Notes: generated by a model not told the origin, from the sequence alone. 64,000 bases of DNA from Sediminibacterium sp. TEGAF015 (GCF_025997995.1 NZ_AP026683.1:62501-126500); one strand, 5' to 3'; counted from the stretch's first letter, positions 1-10,064 are shown. Numbers and translations are program-made.

Positions 1-686
<686 letters not shown>

Positions 687-751
687 TTTTTTTATGTTTT
701 GTTTTTTTCCTTTCCAATATGTAAAATATTAAGGTCGTATGACCCAAGATT

Positions 752-863
<112 letters not shown>

Positions 864-869
864 TTATTG

Positions 870-900
870 AACCTCAATCGAAAGATTGAGGTTTTTTTTT
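870..900 (+). terminator. Rho-independent terminator of the rRNA operon
   Basis: Perfect 10-bp stem AACCTCAATC / GATTGAGGTT (870-879 with 884-893), GAAA tetraloop and a run of T immediately after. It lies just downstream of the 5S gene. Confidence 0.93.
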
Positions 901-1066
901 GCCCCTATAGCATTGACTTTTAACCCTTACTCAATCATATATATTCTTAGGGAAATCATGTTAACGGAAATGTAGTATTATCATACATTTTCTTGTCGTA
1001 AATTATCAGATTTAATTTGCTCTGAAATTTTAATGTATTAAATAGTATAAATTGTGATAGCATTAT

Positions 1067-2341
1067 ATGCGTAAGTCTCAATCCAATATATTTTATCGCC
1101 TACTTTCACTTGGTAACAGTGAATCAACCCCCTTCAGGGAAGCATATAAGAATTATATGTTTAATCTTTTCCTGATGATGGCAGCACCTTTTGCATTGCT
1201 GGTCATGATCATTAATTTGTATCTGGGTGAATATGTATTGGCTTCATTTAATATTCTTCATCTCTTAATTTTCATCTTTGGTTTTTATATTTCGTATTCA
1301 CAACGTTATGTAAATCTTCGTCCTCTATTGCTTTTTTTAGGAGCTGCCATTGCTGCTTATACTGCTTATTTTTTTAAGAATGGCAATGAGTACCGTTTTC
1401 TGATTATGATTGTTGCGGCCGTGGTATTGTGTGAAAAGAACTGGCAGTATATCATTTTTGTTGTTTTTGTATCTACTACTTTTGTAGTCATCAGATTAGA
1501 TGAATTGCCCATCAGTTCAATGGGTGCCTTGCAAATAATAGAGAAAACCGTAAAACTTGCTTTTCCTTTGGGTTTCTTTTCTATTTGCCTTTATTATTTT
1601 AAATCTATTTATTTTCAAAATCAGTACAGGTTAGAAAAAGCTTATGAGGATTTAAATGAAAATAGGGCTGAAAAAGATAGAATATTAAATGCAGTTGCAC
1701 ATGATTTAAGGAGTCCATTGAGTGGAATCTCTGGTATCAGTAGGATGATGCTGACGGATGAAAATCTGGATGATAATTCAAAAGAAATGTTTCAGTTGAT
1801 TGAGCAGAGTGCCTCATCCAGTTTACGCTTGATTGGGGATTTGATGCAAACCAATATGAGTGTTGATGAATATTATCAGCTTAAACATATTGAACTTAAT
1901 AAATTGATTCGTCAAAGTTTGCAGATTCTTTTTTACACTGCTAAAGAAAAGGGTATTGAAATAAATATGCAGTTGACTGATGAAAAATTAATGATCAATG
2001 CCGATCAGGATAAATTTGAACGTGTAATTACTAACCTGGTTACGAATGCTATCAAATTCAGTCGTCAGGGTGCTTCTGTTATAGTAAGTCTGGAGAAAAA
2101 AAATCAAAAGGCTGTTTTTTCTGTACGGGATAACGGTATTGGTATTCCGAAACAGGTACAGGAAAAAGTATTTGATTTATTTACTATTGCTAAGCGAAAG
2201 GGCACCAATGGGGAGAAGAGTTTTGGTATTGGTCTGGCTATCTCTAAAAAAATTGTAGAGTTGCATCAGGGCAAAATTTATTTTGAAACAGAAGAAAATA
2301 AGGGAACCTGCTTTATTGTGGAGCTACCATTAGTGGCTTAA
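1067..2341 (+). CDS. Membrane-bound sensor histidine kinase (HisKA/HATPase_c)
   Basis: A 424-residue sensor kinase. The N-terminal half carries about six hydrophobic segments (roughly residues 33-52, 58-77, 85-103, 109-122, 126-143 and 162-180) and no recognisable extracellular sensor domain. The cytoplasmic part has the HisKA phosphoacceptor motif HDLRSPLSG with H212, then HATPase_c: N box NLVTNAIKFS (323-332), G1 DNGIGIP (355-361) and G2 FGIGLAIS (386-393). It autophosphorylates on histidine and should pass phosphate to a response regulator, but no regulator gene is adjacent, so it is an orphan kinase. The signal is unknown. It may sense through its membrane domain. The 3' end overlaps the convergent acetyltransferase gene by 29 bp. 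The ATG start is the first in frame after a 166-nt AT-rich gap following the rrn terminator. Confidence 0.9.
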   Translation: MRKSQSNIFYRLLSLGNSESTPFREAYKNYMFNLFLMMAAPFALLVMIINLYLGEYVLASFNILHLLIFIFGFYISYSQRYVNLRPLLLFLGAAIAAYTAYFFKNGNEYRFLIMIVAAVVLCEKNWQYIIFVVFVSTTFVVIRLDELPISSMGALQIIEKTVKLAFPLGFFSICLYYFKSIYFQNQYRLEKAYEDLNENRAEKDRILNAVAHDLRSPLSGISGISRMMLTDENLDDNSKEMFQLIEQSASSSLRLIGDLMQTNMSVDEYYQLKHIELNKLIRQSLQILFYTAKEKGIEINMQLTDEKLMINADQDKFERVITNLVTNAIKFSRQGASVIVSLEKKNQKAVFSVRDNGIGIPKQVQEKVFDLFTIAKRKGTNGEKSFGIGLAISKKIVELHQGKIYFETEENKGTCFIVELPLVA

Positions 2342-2786
2342 CCATTTCAATATGTTCAATACCATCTTCCAGATATACATCTCCTTCCGACTCAAAACCA
2401 AAGGAAGCATAAAACTGAATTAAATAACATTGAGCTCCAATTCGGATAGGCCCTCTGCCATAAGCTTCATAAATTCTCTCAATTGCTTCTTTAATCAGCT
2501 GACGACCTGCCCCTGTTTTTCTGAATGCGGGTGAACTAACTACCCTGCCAATACTCATTTCTTCATATGCAAGGCCTGCAGGTAATAACCTGCAATAAGC
2601 CATGAGTTCTTCACCATTCCAGTACATTAAATGCAAGCTCTGCTGGTCTTTGTTATCTGCATCCTGAAATACACAGTTTTGTTCCACAACAAATACTTCA
2701 TTCCGTAATCGGATGATGGCATATAACTCATCAGGAGCCAGTGAGGAAAAGGATTTCAATGAAAAAAATGCAGTAGTTGTGTTCAT
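2313..2786 (-). CDS. ElaA-type GNAT family N-acetyltransferase
   Basis: A 157-residue protein of the GNAT superfamily, closest by eye to E. coli ElaA. The stretch LRNEVFVVEQNCVFQDAD, the CRLLP strand, the IGRVVSSPAFR acetyl-CoA loop region and the C-terminal QFYASFGFESEGDVYLEDGI all follow the ElaA pattern. It transfers an acetyl group from acetyl-CoA to an unknown amine in the cytoplasm. An upstream ATG at 2855 would add 23 residues, but ElaA proteins begin close to the chosen ATG at 2786, so the shorter form is preferred. The gene converges on and overlaps the sensor kinase gene by 29 bp. Its promoter region is shared with the divergent flavoprotein gene. Confidence 0.88.
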   Translation of the reverse strand: MNTTTAFFSLKSFSSLAPDELYAIIRLRNEVFVVEQNCVFQDADNKDQQSLHLMYWNGEELMAYCRLLPAGLAYEEMSIGRVVSSPAFRKTGAGRQLIKEAIERIYEAYGRGPIRIGAQCYLIQFYASFGFESEGDVYLEDGIEHIEMVKPLMVAPQ

Positions 2787-2830
2787 ATAATTCAGGCTAT
2801 GTGACTGTATCAATTCTGTGTTTGCAAATA

Positions 2831-2909
2831 ATGCTGCATCTTTGCAATGCTGCATTGTTGCTATGCTGTAAAATTAAGCATAGCTGAACTAAAATAAGCA
2901 TTGCAGCAT
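2831..2909. promoter_or_regulatory. Dyad-rich divergent promoter region
   Basis: The gap between the acetyltransferase and flavoprotein genes holds two copies of ATGCTGCA (2831-2838, 2847-2854), its inverse TGCAGCAT (2902-2909), and a perfect 8-bp inverted repeat GCTATGCT / AGCATAGC (2860-2867, 2877-2884). Such clustering between divergent genes suggests an operator, but no cognate regulator is identifiable. The left copies fall inside the longer alternative acetyltransferase reading frame. Confidence 0.35.
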
Positions 2910-2933
2910 AAACTAAGCATACCAAAGTAAATC

Positions 2934-4409
2934 ATGTCTAAAAGAGTTGCAATTATTGGTGCCGGACCAGCTGGTTTAACCGCTGCCTACTTATTGGGTA
3001 AAGAAAATCAGGAGGTCATAGTTTTTGAAAAAGACCCGGTTTATGTTGGAGGTATTTCCCGTACGGAAAGTTATAAAGGGTATCATTTTGATATTGGAGG
3101 ACATCGTTTTTTTTCCAAGTCAAAGGAAGTAGAAGATTTCTGGACAGAAATACTGGGAGATGAAATGTTGGAAAGACCTCGCAGTTCAAGGATCTATTAC
3201 AATAAAAAATTCTTTTCCTATCCCTTAGTTGCTTTTGAAGCTTTAAAAAAATTGGGTATTATAGAAAGTGCCCTTTGTGTATTAAGTTATATCAAGGCAA
3301 AAATTTTTCCAAAGAAAAATCCTCAGAATTTTGAAGACTGGGTTGTTAACCAGTTCGGGCAAAGACTCTTCAACATATTCTTCAAAACCTATACGGAAAA
3401 AGTTTGGGGCATACCCTGTAAGGAAATTTCTGCTGACTGGGCTGCGCAACGTATTAAAGGACTTTCTTTAAGCAGTGCAATCTGGAATGCTTTATTCAAG
3501 CCCAGACCCTCCCATAAAGGAGCTGTTATTAAAACATTGATAGATTCTTTCCGATATCCCAAACAAGGACCTGGATTAATGTGGGAGCGTTGCACAGAGA
3601 AATGTATTGCTATGGGAGTGCAGGTAAAAATGAATAGTGGGGTTAAAGACATTTCATTGAACAACCACAAGTGGACTGTGCAGACAGAAGATGGGAATAT
3701 GTATTCAGATTTTGATTATGTCCTTTCTTCTGCACCTATGCGTGAACTGATTCAATCTGTTAAGCCTTGTTTCAATAATGAAGTGCTCAATAATGCCTCA
3801 CAGCTTGGTTATAGAGACTTTCTTACAGTTGTTTTAATTTGTAAAGATGAAGATGCTTTCAGTGACAACTGGATTTATATTCATGATCCAAGTGTAAAAG
3901 TGGGTAGAATACAAAACTTTAAATCCTGGAGTCCTTATATGGTGCCAGATCCTGAAATGGCCTGCTATGGATTGGAGTATTTCTGTTTTGAAGGGGATGG
4001 ATTATGGACCAGTAGTGACGCAGATTTGATAGCATTGGCAACCAGCGAAATTGCTCAGATTGGACTGACCAACCCTGGTGCTGTTGTAGATGGATATGTG
4101 GTAAGACAACCAAAGGCTTATCCAGTATATGACCAGGACTACAAAGAAAGAGTAAACGCTATTCGGGAAGCCATTAAGGAATATCCGGGCTTATACTTGG
4201 TTGGAAGAAATGGTATGCACAAATACAATAATCAGGACCATAGCATGATGACAGCTATGCTGGCGGCTAAAAATATTGTAGCTGGAAAAGAAGTATACGA
4301 CTTATGGGAAGTTAATGAAGATGCAGAGTACCACGAGGGTGGAAATAGAGGAGCAGAAGACCTTGCAAAACCAGTAGGACGGTTAGTTCCAACTAGAGTA
4401 AAAGATTAA
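2934..4409 (+). CDS. FAD-dependent oxidoreductase, UDP-galactopyranose mutase-like
   Basis: A 491-residue flavoprotein. The N-terminal Rossmann motif VAIIGAGPAGLTAAYLLG (about 5-22) binds FAD, followed by the acidic residue of VFEKD and the GGISRTESYKGYHFDIGGHR segment typical of the amine oxidase/UGM-like branch, in which HFDIGGHRFF sits over the flavin. The C-terminal part has GRNGMHKYNNQDHSMMTAM, a second FAD-contact region. Members of this family often sit in polysaccharide or glycolipid loci, but no sugar gene is adjacent here, so the substrate is unknown. It starts with ATG 24 nt after the dyad region and ends 4 bp from the convergent rarA gene. A protoporphyrinogen-oxidase-like or desaturase-like role cannot be excluded. 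Confidence 0.85.
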   Translation: MSKRVAIIGAGPAGLTAAYLLGKENQEVIVFEKDPVYVGGISRTESYKGYHFDIGGHRFFSKSKEVEDFWTEILGDEMLERPRSSRIYYNKKFFSYPLVAFEALKKLGIIESALCVLSYIKAKIFPKKNPQNFEDWVVNQFGQRLFNIFFKTYTEKVWGIPCKEISADWAAQRIKGLSLSSAIWNALFKPRPSHKGAVIKTLIDSFRYPKQGPGLMWERCTEKCIAMGVQVKMNSGVKDISLNNHKWTVQTEDGNMYSDFDYVLSSAPMRELIQSVKPCFNNEVLNNASQLGYRDFLTVVLICKDEDAFSDNWIYIHDPSVKVGRIQNFKSWSPYMVPDPEMACYGLEYFCFEGDGLWTSSDADLIALATSEIAQIGLTNPGAVVDGYVVRQPKAYPVYDQDYKERVNAIREAIKEYPGLYLVGRNGMHKYNNQDHSMMTAMLAAKNIVAGKEVYDLWEVNEDAEYHEGGNRGAEDLAKPVGRLVPTRVKD

Positions 4410-4413
4410 TCTA

Positions 4414-5676
4414 TTAATAACCATATTTTCCCTTCCATCTTTCATTCAGAAATTTCCTGATTTCCTTCTCCCTTGCATTGTTCCCAGGGACATAGAATGG
4501 AGAATTTACTAATGGCGTTGGCAAATATTCCTGCTCTATAAAATTATTTTCGCCCAAGTGCGAGTATTGGTAATCTTTACCATAATCCATTTGCTTCATC
4601 ATCTTGGTCGGGGCATTTCTTAAATGCAGCGGAACAGAGAGGTCTCCGTGCTGGGCAACCGCTTTCTGCGCTTTTGCTATAGCCTCATATGCAGCATTAC
4701 TTTTTGGAGAGCTGGCTAAATAAGTAGCACATTGAGATAAGATAATTCTGCTTTCAGGATAGCCTATTTTAGCAACAGCATCAAATGTTGCATTGGCTAG
4801 CAGAAGTGCATTGGGATTGGCATTCCCAATATCTTCACTCGCAAATATGAGCATCCTTCTGGCAATAAATTTTACATCTTCACCGCCTTCAATCATTCTT
4901 GCTAACCAGTACACAGCCCCGTTAGGATCTGAGCCCCGCATGCTTTTGATAAATGCAGAAACGATATCATAATGCTGTTCACCGCTTTTATCGTATAAGG
5001 CAATTTTTTGTTGTGCTACTTTTTGAACGGCTTCATCCGTAATATTGGTTACGCCTGACTGAATTACAATTTCAAGCAGGTTTAATAATTTTCTGCCATC
5101 TCCACCACTCAGGTTGATTAAAGCCTCCGTTTCTTGTAACTGAATATTTTTTGTTTTCAGTATTTCATCTTTCTGAATGGCTTCTTGTATTAGTTGCACC
5201 AGTTTCTCTTTGTCCAGTGCTTTGAGTACATAAACCTGACACCTGCTTAATAATGCGGCGTTGACTTCGAAAGAAGGATTTTCCGTTGTAGCACCTATTA
5301 AACGAATGGTTCCTTTTTCTACTGCACCCAATAGGGCATCCTGCTGACTTTTATTGAAACGGTGTATTTCATCAATAAATAAAACAGCACTTTTTAATTC
5401 TTTAGCCTGTTCAATAACTTCTCTTACCTCTTTTACTCCACTACTGATGGCAGACAATTGAAAATAAGGGACTTTCAATGTTTGCGTAATTATATTCGCA
5501 AGGGTTGTTTTACCCACACCGGGAGGACCCCAGAGAATCATGGAAGGAATAGTTCCATTTTCCAATGCGGTTCTTAGCATGCTACCCTTGCCCGTAATAT
5601 GTTCCTGTCCAACAATATCATCAATGGAATTGGGACGCATTCTTTCTGCAAGTGGTATTTGAGATTCGAGAAACAT
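4414..5676 (-). CDS. rarA: Replication-associated recombination protein RarA (MgsA), AAA+ ATPase
   Basis: A 420-residue AAA+ ATPase of the RarA/MgsA/WRNIP1 family, which acts at stalled replication forks and is structurally related to clamp-loader subunits. Visible motifs are LAERMRPNSIDDIVGQEH near the N terminus, Walker A GPPGVGKTT (50-58), Walker B LFIDEIHRF (99-107), sensor 1 GATTENPSF (128-136) and the SRC arginine-finger segment near 144. The C-terminal tetramerisation region has KSMRGSDPNGAVYWLARMIEGGED and LHLRNAPTKMMK, both characteristic of the family. The length is normal. It lies 11 nt downstream of the MFS gene on the same strand, so the two are probably co-transcribed. Confidence 0.96.
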   Translation of the reverse strand: MFLESQIPLAERMRPNSIDDIVGQEHITGKGSMLRTALENGTIPSMILWGPPGVGKTTLANIITQTLKVPYFQLSAISSGVKEVREVIEQAKELKSAVLFIDEIHRFNKSQQDALLGAVEKGTIRLIGATTENPSFEVNAALLSRCQVYVLKALDKEKLVQLIQEAIQKDEILKTKNIQLQETEALINLSGGDGRKLLNLLEIVIQSGVTNITDEAVQKVAQQKIALYDKSGEQHYDIVSAFIKSMRGSDPNGAVYWLARMIEGGEDVKFIARRMLIFASEDIGNANPNALLLANATFDAVAKIGYPESRIILSQCATYLASSPKSNAAYEAIAKAQKAVAQHGDLSVPLHLRNAPTKMMKQMDYGKDYQYSHLGENNFIEQEYLPTPLVNSPFYVPGNNAREKEIRKFLNERWKGKYGY

Positions 5677-5687
5677 GCGGTAGGTGT

Positions 5688-6833
5688 TTACGATTTAAAT
5701 TTAGTGAATCTTGCAAGAACGGTAGTTCCAAATCCCAGTATAGCAATGATGCCAAATGACCATTGTAATCCAAAAGCCTCTGCTATGAATCCTATTAAAG
5801 GAGGACCTATAAAAAATCCGAAGAACCCGATACTGGATACAGCAGCCAATGCCATACCCGGACTCATTTTTTCTGATTTACCTGCCTGACTATAAACGAT
5901 TGGTACTACAGAAGAAACTCCGAAACCAACCATTAAAAAACCAATTGTTGCAGTAACGATGGATGGAAAGAAAACCGCCAGCAACAATCCGGCAGCTATA
6001 ATCCCCCCGCTTGCCTGTAATATTTCTTTTCTGCCAAATCGTAATACCAGTCCGTCTCCTAAAAATCTTCCCAATGCCATCGTTCCCATAAAAGCTGAGT
6101 AGCCTAATGTTACCAGAGATGGAGGTGCTTGTACCACTTTTTGGAAGTAAATGCCGCTCCAGTCGAACATGGTACCTTCTGCTGCCATGCAACAGAAAGA
6201 GATTAATCCCAATTTTAAAAGGGAAGCATCTGGTTTTACAAAAATGGGTTGATTACCAGTTACTGCATCTTTGGGCATTCTGCCAAACTTCATAATCAGC
6301 GCCATGGCCATCATAATAAGGGCAACTATTAAAAAATGTTGCAGCGGGATGAATCCCAGTGAAATCATTAAAGTACCCACTGCCGCACCGGTGAATCCTG
6401 CCAAACTCCAGATACCGTGAAAAGAAGCCATAATAGATTTACCATACAGTTCTTCCACAGCTACAGCCTGTGTGTTTACGGATATATTCATCATATTCCC
6501 TAATAACCCAAATAAAAATAATAAGCTAGTTAGTATTACAACAGAATCGGCCGTTCCCAGTAAACTCAATACCAATGGATAGCAAAGAGCCGCCAGGAGC
6601 ATTACGGTTCTGCTTCCCAATTTTGCTACCAGCCATCCTGAAATGGGTAAACTGACCATTGATCCGGTTGGTAACGCAAATAGAATACCACCCAGTTCGG
6701 CATCATTGAGTTCCAGTTTTTGTTTGATGTCGGGGATTCTGCTGGCCCAGCTGGCAAATGTAATTCCAGCGATAAAAAAATATGTTCCGATTGCCAGTCG
6801 ATTTGTTTGCTTCGACAGTGTTTTATGACCCAT
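5688..6833 (-). CDS. MFS transporter (YbjJ/FucP-like)
   Basis: A 381-residue integral membrane protein with about twelve hydrophobic segments and the major facilitator signature between the second and third helices (SGWLVAKLGSRTVMLLA). The N-terminal FFIAGITFASWASRIPDIK resembles the YbjJ-like branch, whose substrates are poorly known. A second half-repeat includes MALGRFLGDGLVLRFGRKEI. It probably moves a small solute or sugar across the inner membrane by proton symport. The ATG is the only good start. The gene is the likely promoter-proximal member of a two-gene unit with rarA, and is divergent from aspS. Confidence 0.85.
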   Translation of the reverse strand: MGHKTLSKQTNRLAIGTYFFIAGITFASWASRIPDIKQKLELNDAELGGILFALPTGSMVSLPISGWLVAKLGSRTVMLLAALCYPLVLSLLGTADSVVILTSLLFLFGLLGNMMNISVNTQAVAVEELYGKSIMASFHGIWSLAGFTGAAVGTLMISLGFIPLQHFLIVALIMMAMALIMKFGRMPKDAVTGNQPIFVKPDASLLKLGLISFCCMAAEGTMFDWSGIYFQKVVQAPPSLVTLGYSAFMGTMALGRFLGDGLVLRFGRKEILQASGGIIAAGLLLAVFFPSIVTATIGFLMVGFGVSSVVPIVYSQAGKSEKMSPGMALAAVSSIGFFGFFIGPPLIGFIAEAFGLQWSFGIIAILGFGTTVLARFTKFKS

Positions 6834-6888
6834 ATACTTGATTCAGAATGCAAAAATACCTCAATCCTGCTACTTGACCCATTTAGGT

Positions 6889-6896
6889 TATATTTG
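6889..6896 (+). promoter_or_regulatory. Bacteroidota -7 element for aspS
   Basis: TATATTTG fits the Bacteroidota -7 consensus TAnnTTTG and lies 42 nt before the aspS ATG. No clear -33 TTTG is seen at the right distance, so this is a single-element assignment. Confidence 0.5.
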
Positions 6897-6938
6897 CGCT
6901 CACAAACAGGCTTGGCCTGAATAAATTTCAGTTAGATT

Positions 6939-8765
6939 ATGTATCGTTCAAATACTTGCGGAGAATTGAGAATCTCCAATGTTGGCTCGGAAACCGTTTT
7001 AGCGGGTTGGGTTCAGACTGTTAGAAAATTTGGTGCCATTACTTTCGTGGATTTGAGAGATCGCTACGGAATTACACAGTTGTTATTTGGTGAAAACCTG
7101 GCAAAACAACTGGAGGAACAGCCGTTAGGCCGCGAGTTTGTTTTGCAGGCCAAGGGAATGGTGCAGGAGAGAAGTAATAAAAATCCCAATTTACCGACTG
7201 GAGATATTGAAATAGTGGTAAATGAGTTTACCATATTGAATAAGTCGGCGGTGCCTCCTTTCACCATTCAAGATGATACGGATGGGGGGGATGATTTAAG
7301 AATGAAGTATCGCTTTTTGGATTTAAGAAGAAATGTGGTAAAACGAAATCTGGAATTGCGTTATGCAGTGAACCGTTCTGCCAGAAATTATCTGCATGAG
7401 AATCATTTCATGGATATTGAAACCCCTTTCTTAATTAAATCTACACCTGAAGGGGCCAGAGACTTTGTAGTTCCATCCAGAATGAATCCAGGTCAGTTTT
7501 ATGCATTGCCACAAAGTCCGCAAACTTTCAAGCAATTGTTGATGGTGAGCGGTTATGATCGTTATTATCAGATTGTAAAATGTTTCAGAGATGAAGATTT
7601 GCGTGCAGATCGTCAGCCTGAGTTTACACAGATTGACTGTGAAATGGCATTTGTAGAACAGGAAGATATTCTGCAAATGTTTGAGGGTATGGTGAAGCGA
7701 ATATTCAAGGATGTTAAGAATATAGACTATACAGAAAACGTAGAACGCATGTCGTGGGAAGATGCCATGTGGAATTACGGAAATGACAAACCGGATATTC
7801 GTTTTGGAATGAAACTCTCCAATCTGAAGAGCGCATTTTTGAAAGCAGGTAAAATTGCTGCAACAGGGGAGCTCATTAATGGAGCAGGTTTTGGTGTGTT
7901 TGATAATGCTGAAACTGTTCTGGCAATTGCTGTTCCGGGTTGTGCTGAATATACCCGTAAACAAACGGATGAATTGACAGAGTGGGTGAAAAGACCACAG
8001 ATTGGTATGCAAGGCATGGTATTTATCAAATGCAATGCAGACGGTACTTACAAGAGCAGCGTAGATAAATTTTATTCAGAAGATAAGTTAAAAGCAATAG
8101 CTGATTCTGCTGGAGCCCAAGCTGGAGATTTAGTGTTGATTTTGGCTGGTCGTGAAGAAAGAACCCGAAAAGCCATTAGCGAACTGCGTTTGGAGATGGG
8201 CAAAAAATTGGGCTTGCGAAAAGACAATGAATTCAAGTTACTCTGGGTGATGGACTTTCCATTATTTGAATATGCAGAAGAGGAGAACCGCTGGGTAGCC
8301 AGACACCATCCTTTCACTTCTCCTAAACCAGATCAAATTGATATCATGATCAATAACAATCCGGTGATTGAGAATGCAGACAAATACCTGGAGCACCCGT
8401 ATTCCAATATCAAAGCCAATGCTTATGATATGGTGTTAAACGGAAATGAAATAGGCGGTGGATCTATCCGTATTTATCAGCGTCCATTGCAGGAGAAAAT
8501 GTTTGCTGCATTGGGTATGACCGAAGAAGAAGCACAACATAAGTTTGGATTCTTATTGGGTGCATTTGAATATGGCGCGCCTCCACACGGTGGTATTGCA
8601 TTCGGATTCGATCGTTTGTGTTCTATATTAGGCGGTAGTGAAAGCATTCGTGATTTTATTGCCTTCCCTAAGAACAATAGCGGAAGAGATGTGATGCTGG
8701 ATGCGCCTAGTAGCATTGATGACAAGCAATTTGATGAATTACAGATAAAATTGAATTTGAAATAA
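6939..8765 (+). CDS. aspS: Aspartate--tRNA ligase
   Basis: A 608-residue class II aminoacyl-tRNA synthetase that charges tRNA-Asp. The N-terminal OB-fold anticodon-binding domain includes [20 protein letters not shown]. Class II motif 1 is in [20 protein letters not shown], motif 2 in [20 protein letters not shown] and motif 3 in GIAFGFDRL near the C terminus. The bacterial-type GAD insertion lies between motifs 2 and 3, consistent with the long bacterial form. I cannot tell from this sequence whether it is discriminating or also charges tRNA-Asn. It is a single-gene unit with its own -7 box and a strong terminator downstream. Confidence 0.98.
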   Translation: MYRSNTCGELRISNVGSETVLAGWVQTVRKFGAITFVDLRDRYGITQLLFGENLAKQLEEQPLGREFVLQAKGMVQERSNKNPNLPTGDIEIVVNEFTILNKSAVPPFTIQDDTDGGDDLRMKYRFLDLRRNVVKRNLELRYAVNRSARNYLHENHFMDIETPFLIKSTPEGARDFVVPSRMNPGQFYALPQSPQTFKQLLMVSGYDRYYQIVKCFRDEDLRADRQPEFTQIDCEMAFVEQEDILQMFEGMVKRIFKDVKNIDYTENVERMSWEDAMWNYGNDKPDIRFGMKLSNLKSAFLKAGKIAATGELINGAGFGVFDNAETVLAIAVPGCAEYTRKQTDELTEWVKRPQIGMQGMVFIKCNADGTYKSSVDKFYSEDKLKAIADSAGAQAGDLVLILAGREERTRKAISELRLEMGKKLGLRKDNEFKLLWVMDFPLFEYAEEENRWVARHHPFTSPKPDQIDIMINNNPVIENADKYLEHPYSNIKANAYDMVLNGNEIGGGSIRIYQRPLQEKMFAALGMTEEEAQHKFGFLLGAFEYGAPPHGGIAFGFDRLCSILGGSESIRDFIAFPKNNSGRDVMLDAPSSIDDKQFDELQIKLNLK

Positions 8766-8797
8766 GCTGATTTTTAACCAACGAATATTTTCAAATG

Positions 8798-8826
8798 AAA
8801 AGCCGCCTTTTGAGGCGGCTTTTGTA
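8798..8826. terminator. Bidirectional terminator between aspS and a convergent gene
   Basis: AAAAGCCGCC pairs with GGCGGCTTTT (8798-8807 with 8814-8823) around a 6-nt loop, with A and T tracts on both flanks. It can stop aspS transcription and also the minus-strand padR-linked gene. Confidence 0.9.
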
Positions 8827-8868
8827 TTTATGTAATGATGTTTTTTTATTTGATAATGCTTTTTAATT

Positions 8869-9558
8869 TTAAGAGGCAAATGCTTTAGGATATTGATTAA
8901 TAGCCTTTCGATGTAATTCCTTTGCAAAGTCTCGATGTGCGAGAATTGAAATAAAAATCATGAGTATGAATAAGGATATCAGTGCGTAAGCAACAAAAGA
9001 CATTTGTTTTACTTCCGCATAGTCAAAAATACTGCTGCTAAAGAAAATTTGTATAAAGAAGCCGGAATGAATAACTCCCGAAAACCGTTCACTGGTATAA
9101 ATCATCGGTTTTCTTTGGCTTTTGAATAATCGGTTCAATTTTATCATGTACAAGACTTCAAATACAAATACTGCAAGCCCTAAGACAGAGAGAAAGATAC
9201 CACTTTGATAGTCTTGTGTAAGCCATTGACCCATTAGAAGTAAAGCAGCATATAAGCATACTGTCATCGCAATTTTGGGAAGTGTAAAGTAGGAGAAGAA
9301 AAGTTTCCATTTTTCTTGCCTGCCTTTCTTACTTACCATTTCCATTCTTGTGGCTACAATGTCAGCAAATCCCTTTACACCAAACCCTGCATACACATTG
9401 TCAAGTGCCTCTTCAAACGAAAGTTTTGGATTCTCTTTCATTTTTTCTTCAATGGCTTCTGATAAATGATCAACGAGTTCAACTTGCACATCATAGTAGT
9501 GAACATAGTGCTTTTTGCAAAAAGCAAAGAGACTCTCGTATTGAGCATCTGTAATCAT
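8869..9558 (-). CDS. PadR-linked membrane protein of unknown function
   Basis: A 229-residue protein I do not recognise. Residues 1-75 are soluble and mostly helical (QVELVDHLSEAIEEKM, LSFEEALDNVYAGFG). Four hydrophobic segments follow (about 93-110, 119-138, 160-178 and 186-206), and the C-terminal tail is short and basic. The soluble head resembles the small helical domain seen in other membrane proteins encoded next to PadR regulators, which is suggestive only. Its start overlaps the padR stop by 4 nt (ATGA type), so the two are translationally coupled. PadR pairs of this kind often control or sense membrane stress or drug export, but there is no transporter motif here. Confidence 0.8.
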   Translation of the reverse strand: MITDAQYESLFAFCKKHYVHYYDVQVELVDHLSEAIEEKMKENPKLSFEEALDNVYAGFGVKGFADIVATRMEMVSKKGRQEKWKLFFSYFTLPKIAMTVCLYAALLLMGQWLTQDYQSGIFLSVLGLAVFVFEVLYMIKLNRLFKSQRKPMIYTSERFSGVIHSGFFIQIFFSSSIFDYAEVKQMSFVAYALISLFILMIFISILAHRDFAKELHRKAINQYPKAFAS

Positions 9559-9893
9559 CCTATGGCTGTTTTAGGATTAACAATGAATTCCAAACTCTGC
9601 ATAAATGCTTTCATTTCGTCCATCGCAACGGCGGTTTGCTTTTTACCGGCTTTGGTTAAGCTGTAGTATTTGCGCATTCGGTTGCCGTTCATCTCCGTTT
9701 CAGTTTCCACAATTCCCTGTTCTTCCATTTTGTGCAGCAAGGGATATAGTGCGCCCTCCGTTATCGTTAATTCGCCTTTGGTAATTTCTTTTACCAATTG
9801 TGTCATCTGGTATCCATACATTCTGCCATTGTCTTTTAATAAGCGCAATAAAATAGGTTCTAAGCAACCTTTGTATAGCGATGATTTTTTCAT
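9555..9893 (-). CDS. PadR family transcriptional regulator
   Basis: A 112-residue winged-helix repressor. The PadR pattern is clear: LKDNGRMYGYQMTQLVKEIT (about 20-39), the recognition helix and wing TEGALYPLLHKMEEQGIVET (45-64), then RKYYSLTKAGK (74-84) and the start of the C-terminal dimerisation helix. It is a short subfamily member without the long C-terminal domain. PadR proteins bind inverted repeats in their own promoters and dissociate on ligand binding. Here a periodic A/T-rich array lies 40-95 nt upstream of the start, so autoregulation is likely. It is followed by the overlapping membrane protein gene. Confidence 0.93.
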   Translation of the reverse strand: MKKSSLYKGCLEPILLRLLKDNGRMYGYQMTQLVKEITKGELTITEGALYPLLHKMEEQGIVETETEMNGNRMRKYYSLTKAGKKQTAVAMDEMKAFMQSLEFIVNPKTAIG

Positions 9894-9932
9894 TTCTCAA
9901 TCCTTTTATGAGTCAATTCTTTCAAAATGCAA

Positions 9933-9987
9933 TTATACATAATTTCATTATACATAAGAAAATTATGCATAATTTTTTTGTGCATAT
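9933..9987. promoter_or_regulatory. 15-bp-spaced repeat array, probable PadR operator
   Basis: TTATACATAA occurs at 9933-9942 and 9948-9957, TTATGCATAA at 9963-9972 and a degenerate TTGTGCATAT at 9978-9987. All four start exactly 15 bp apart. Each unit is itself nearly palindromic (TTATGCATAA is a perfect dyad). The array lies between padR and the divergent gene at 10134. Confidence 0.65.
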
Positions 9988-10056
9988 ATGTTCAGCACAA
10001 CAAGTTTTGCATATAGCTCCCTCTTTCTTATTGGAAATCTCCCAAGGATAATTCTT

Positions 10057-10064
10057 TACCTTTG
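10057..10064 (+). promoter_or_regulatory. Bacteroidota -7 element for the gene at 10134
   Basis: TACCTTTG is an exact match to TAnnTTTG. A TTGG about 22 nt upstream (10031-10034) may be the -33 element. The same TACCTTTG box precedes yidC, rpsL, fusA and rpsJ in this window. Confidence 0.6.

Noticed and set aside
1067..2341. Pairing of this sensor kinase with the NarL-type regulator at 24186
   Set aside because: The kinase has a HisKA domain of the EnvZ-like class, whereas NarL-type regulators pair with HisKA_3 kinases, and they are 22 kb apart.
7431..8012. A 193-codon antisense reading frame inside aspS, and similar long antisense frames in purL, fusA and pyrG
   Set aside because: They oppose well-conserved genes, have shadow composition and no signal or domain; they come from codon bias of the real gene.
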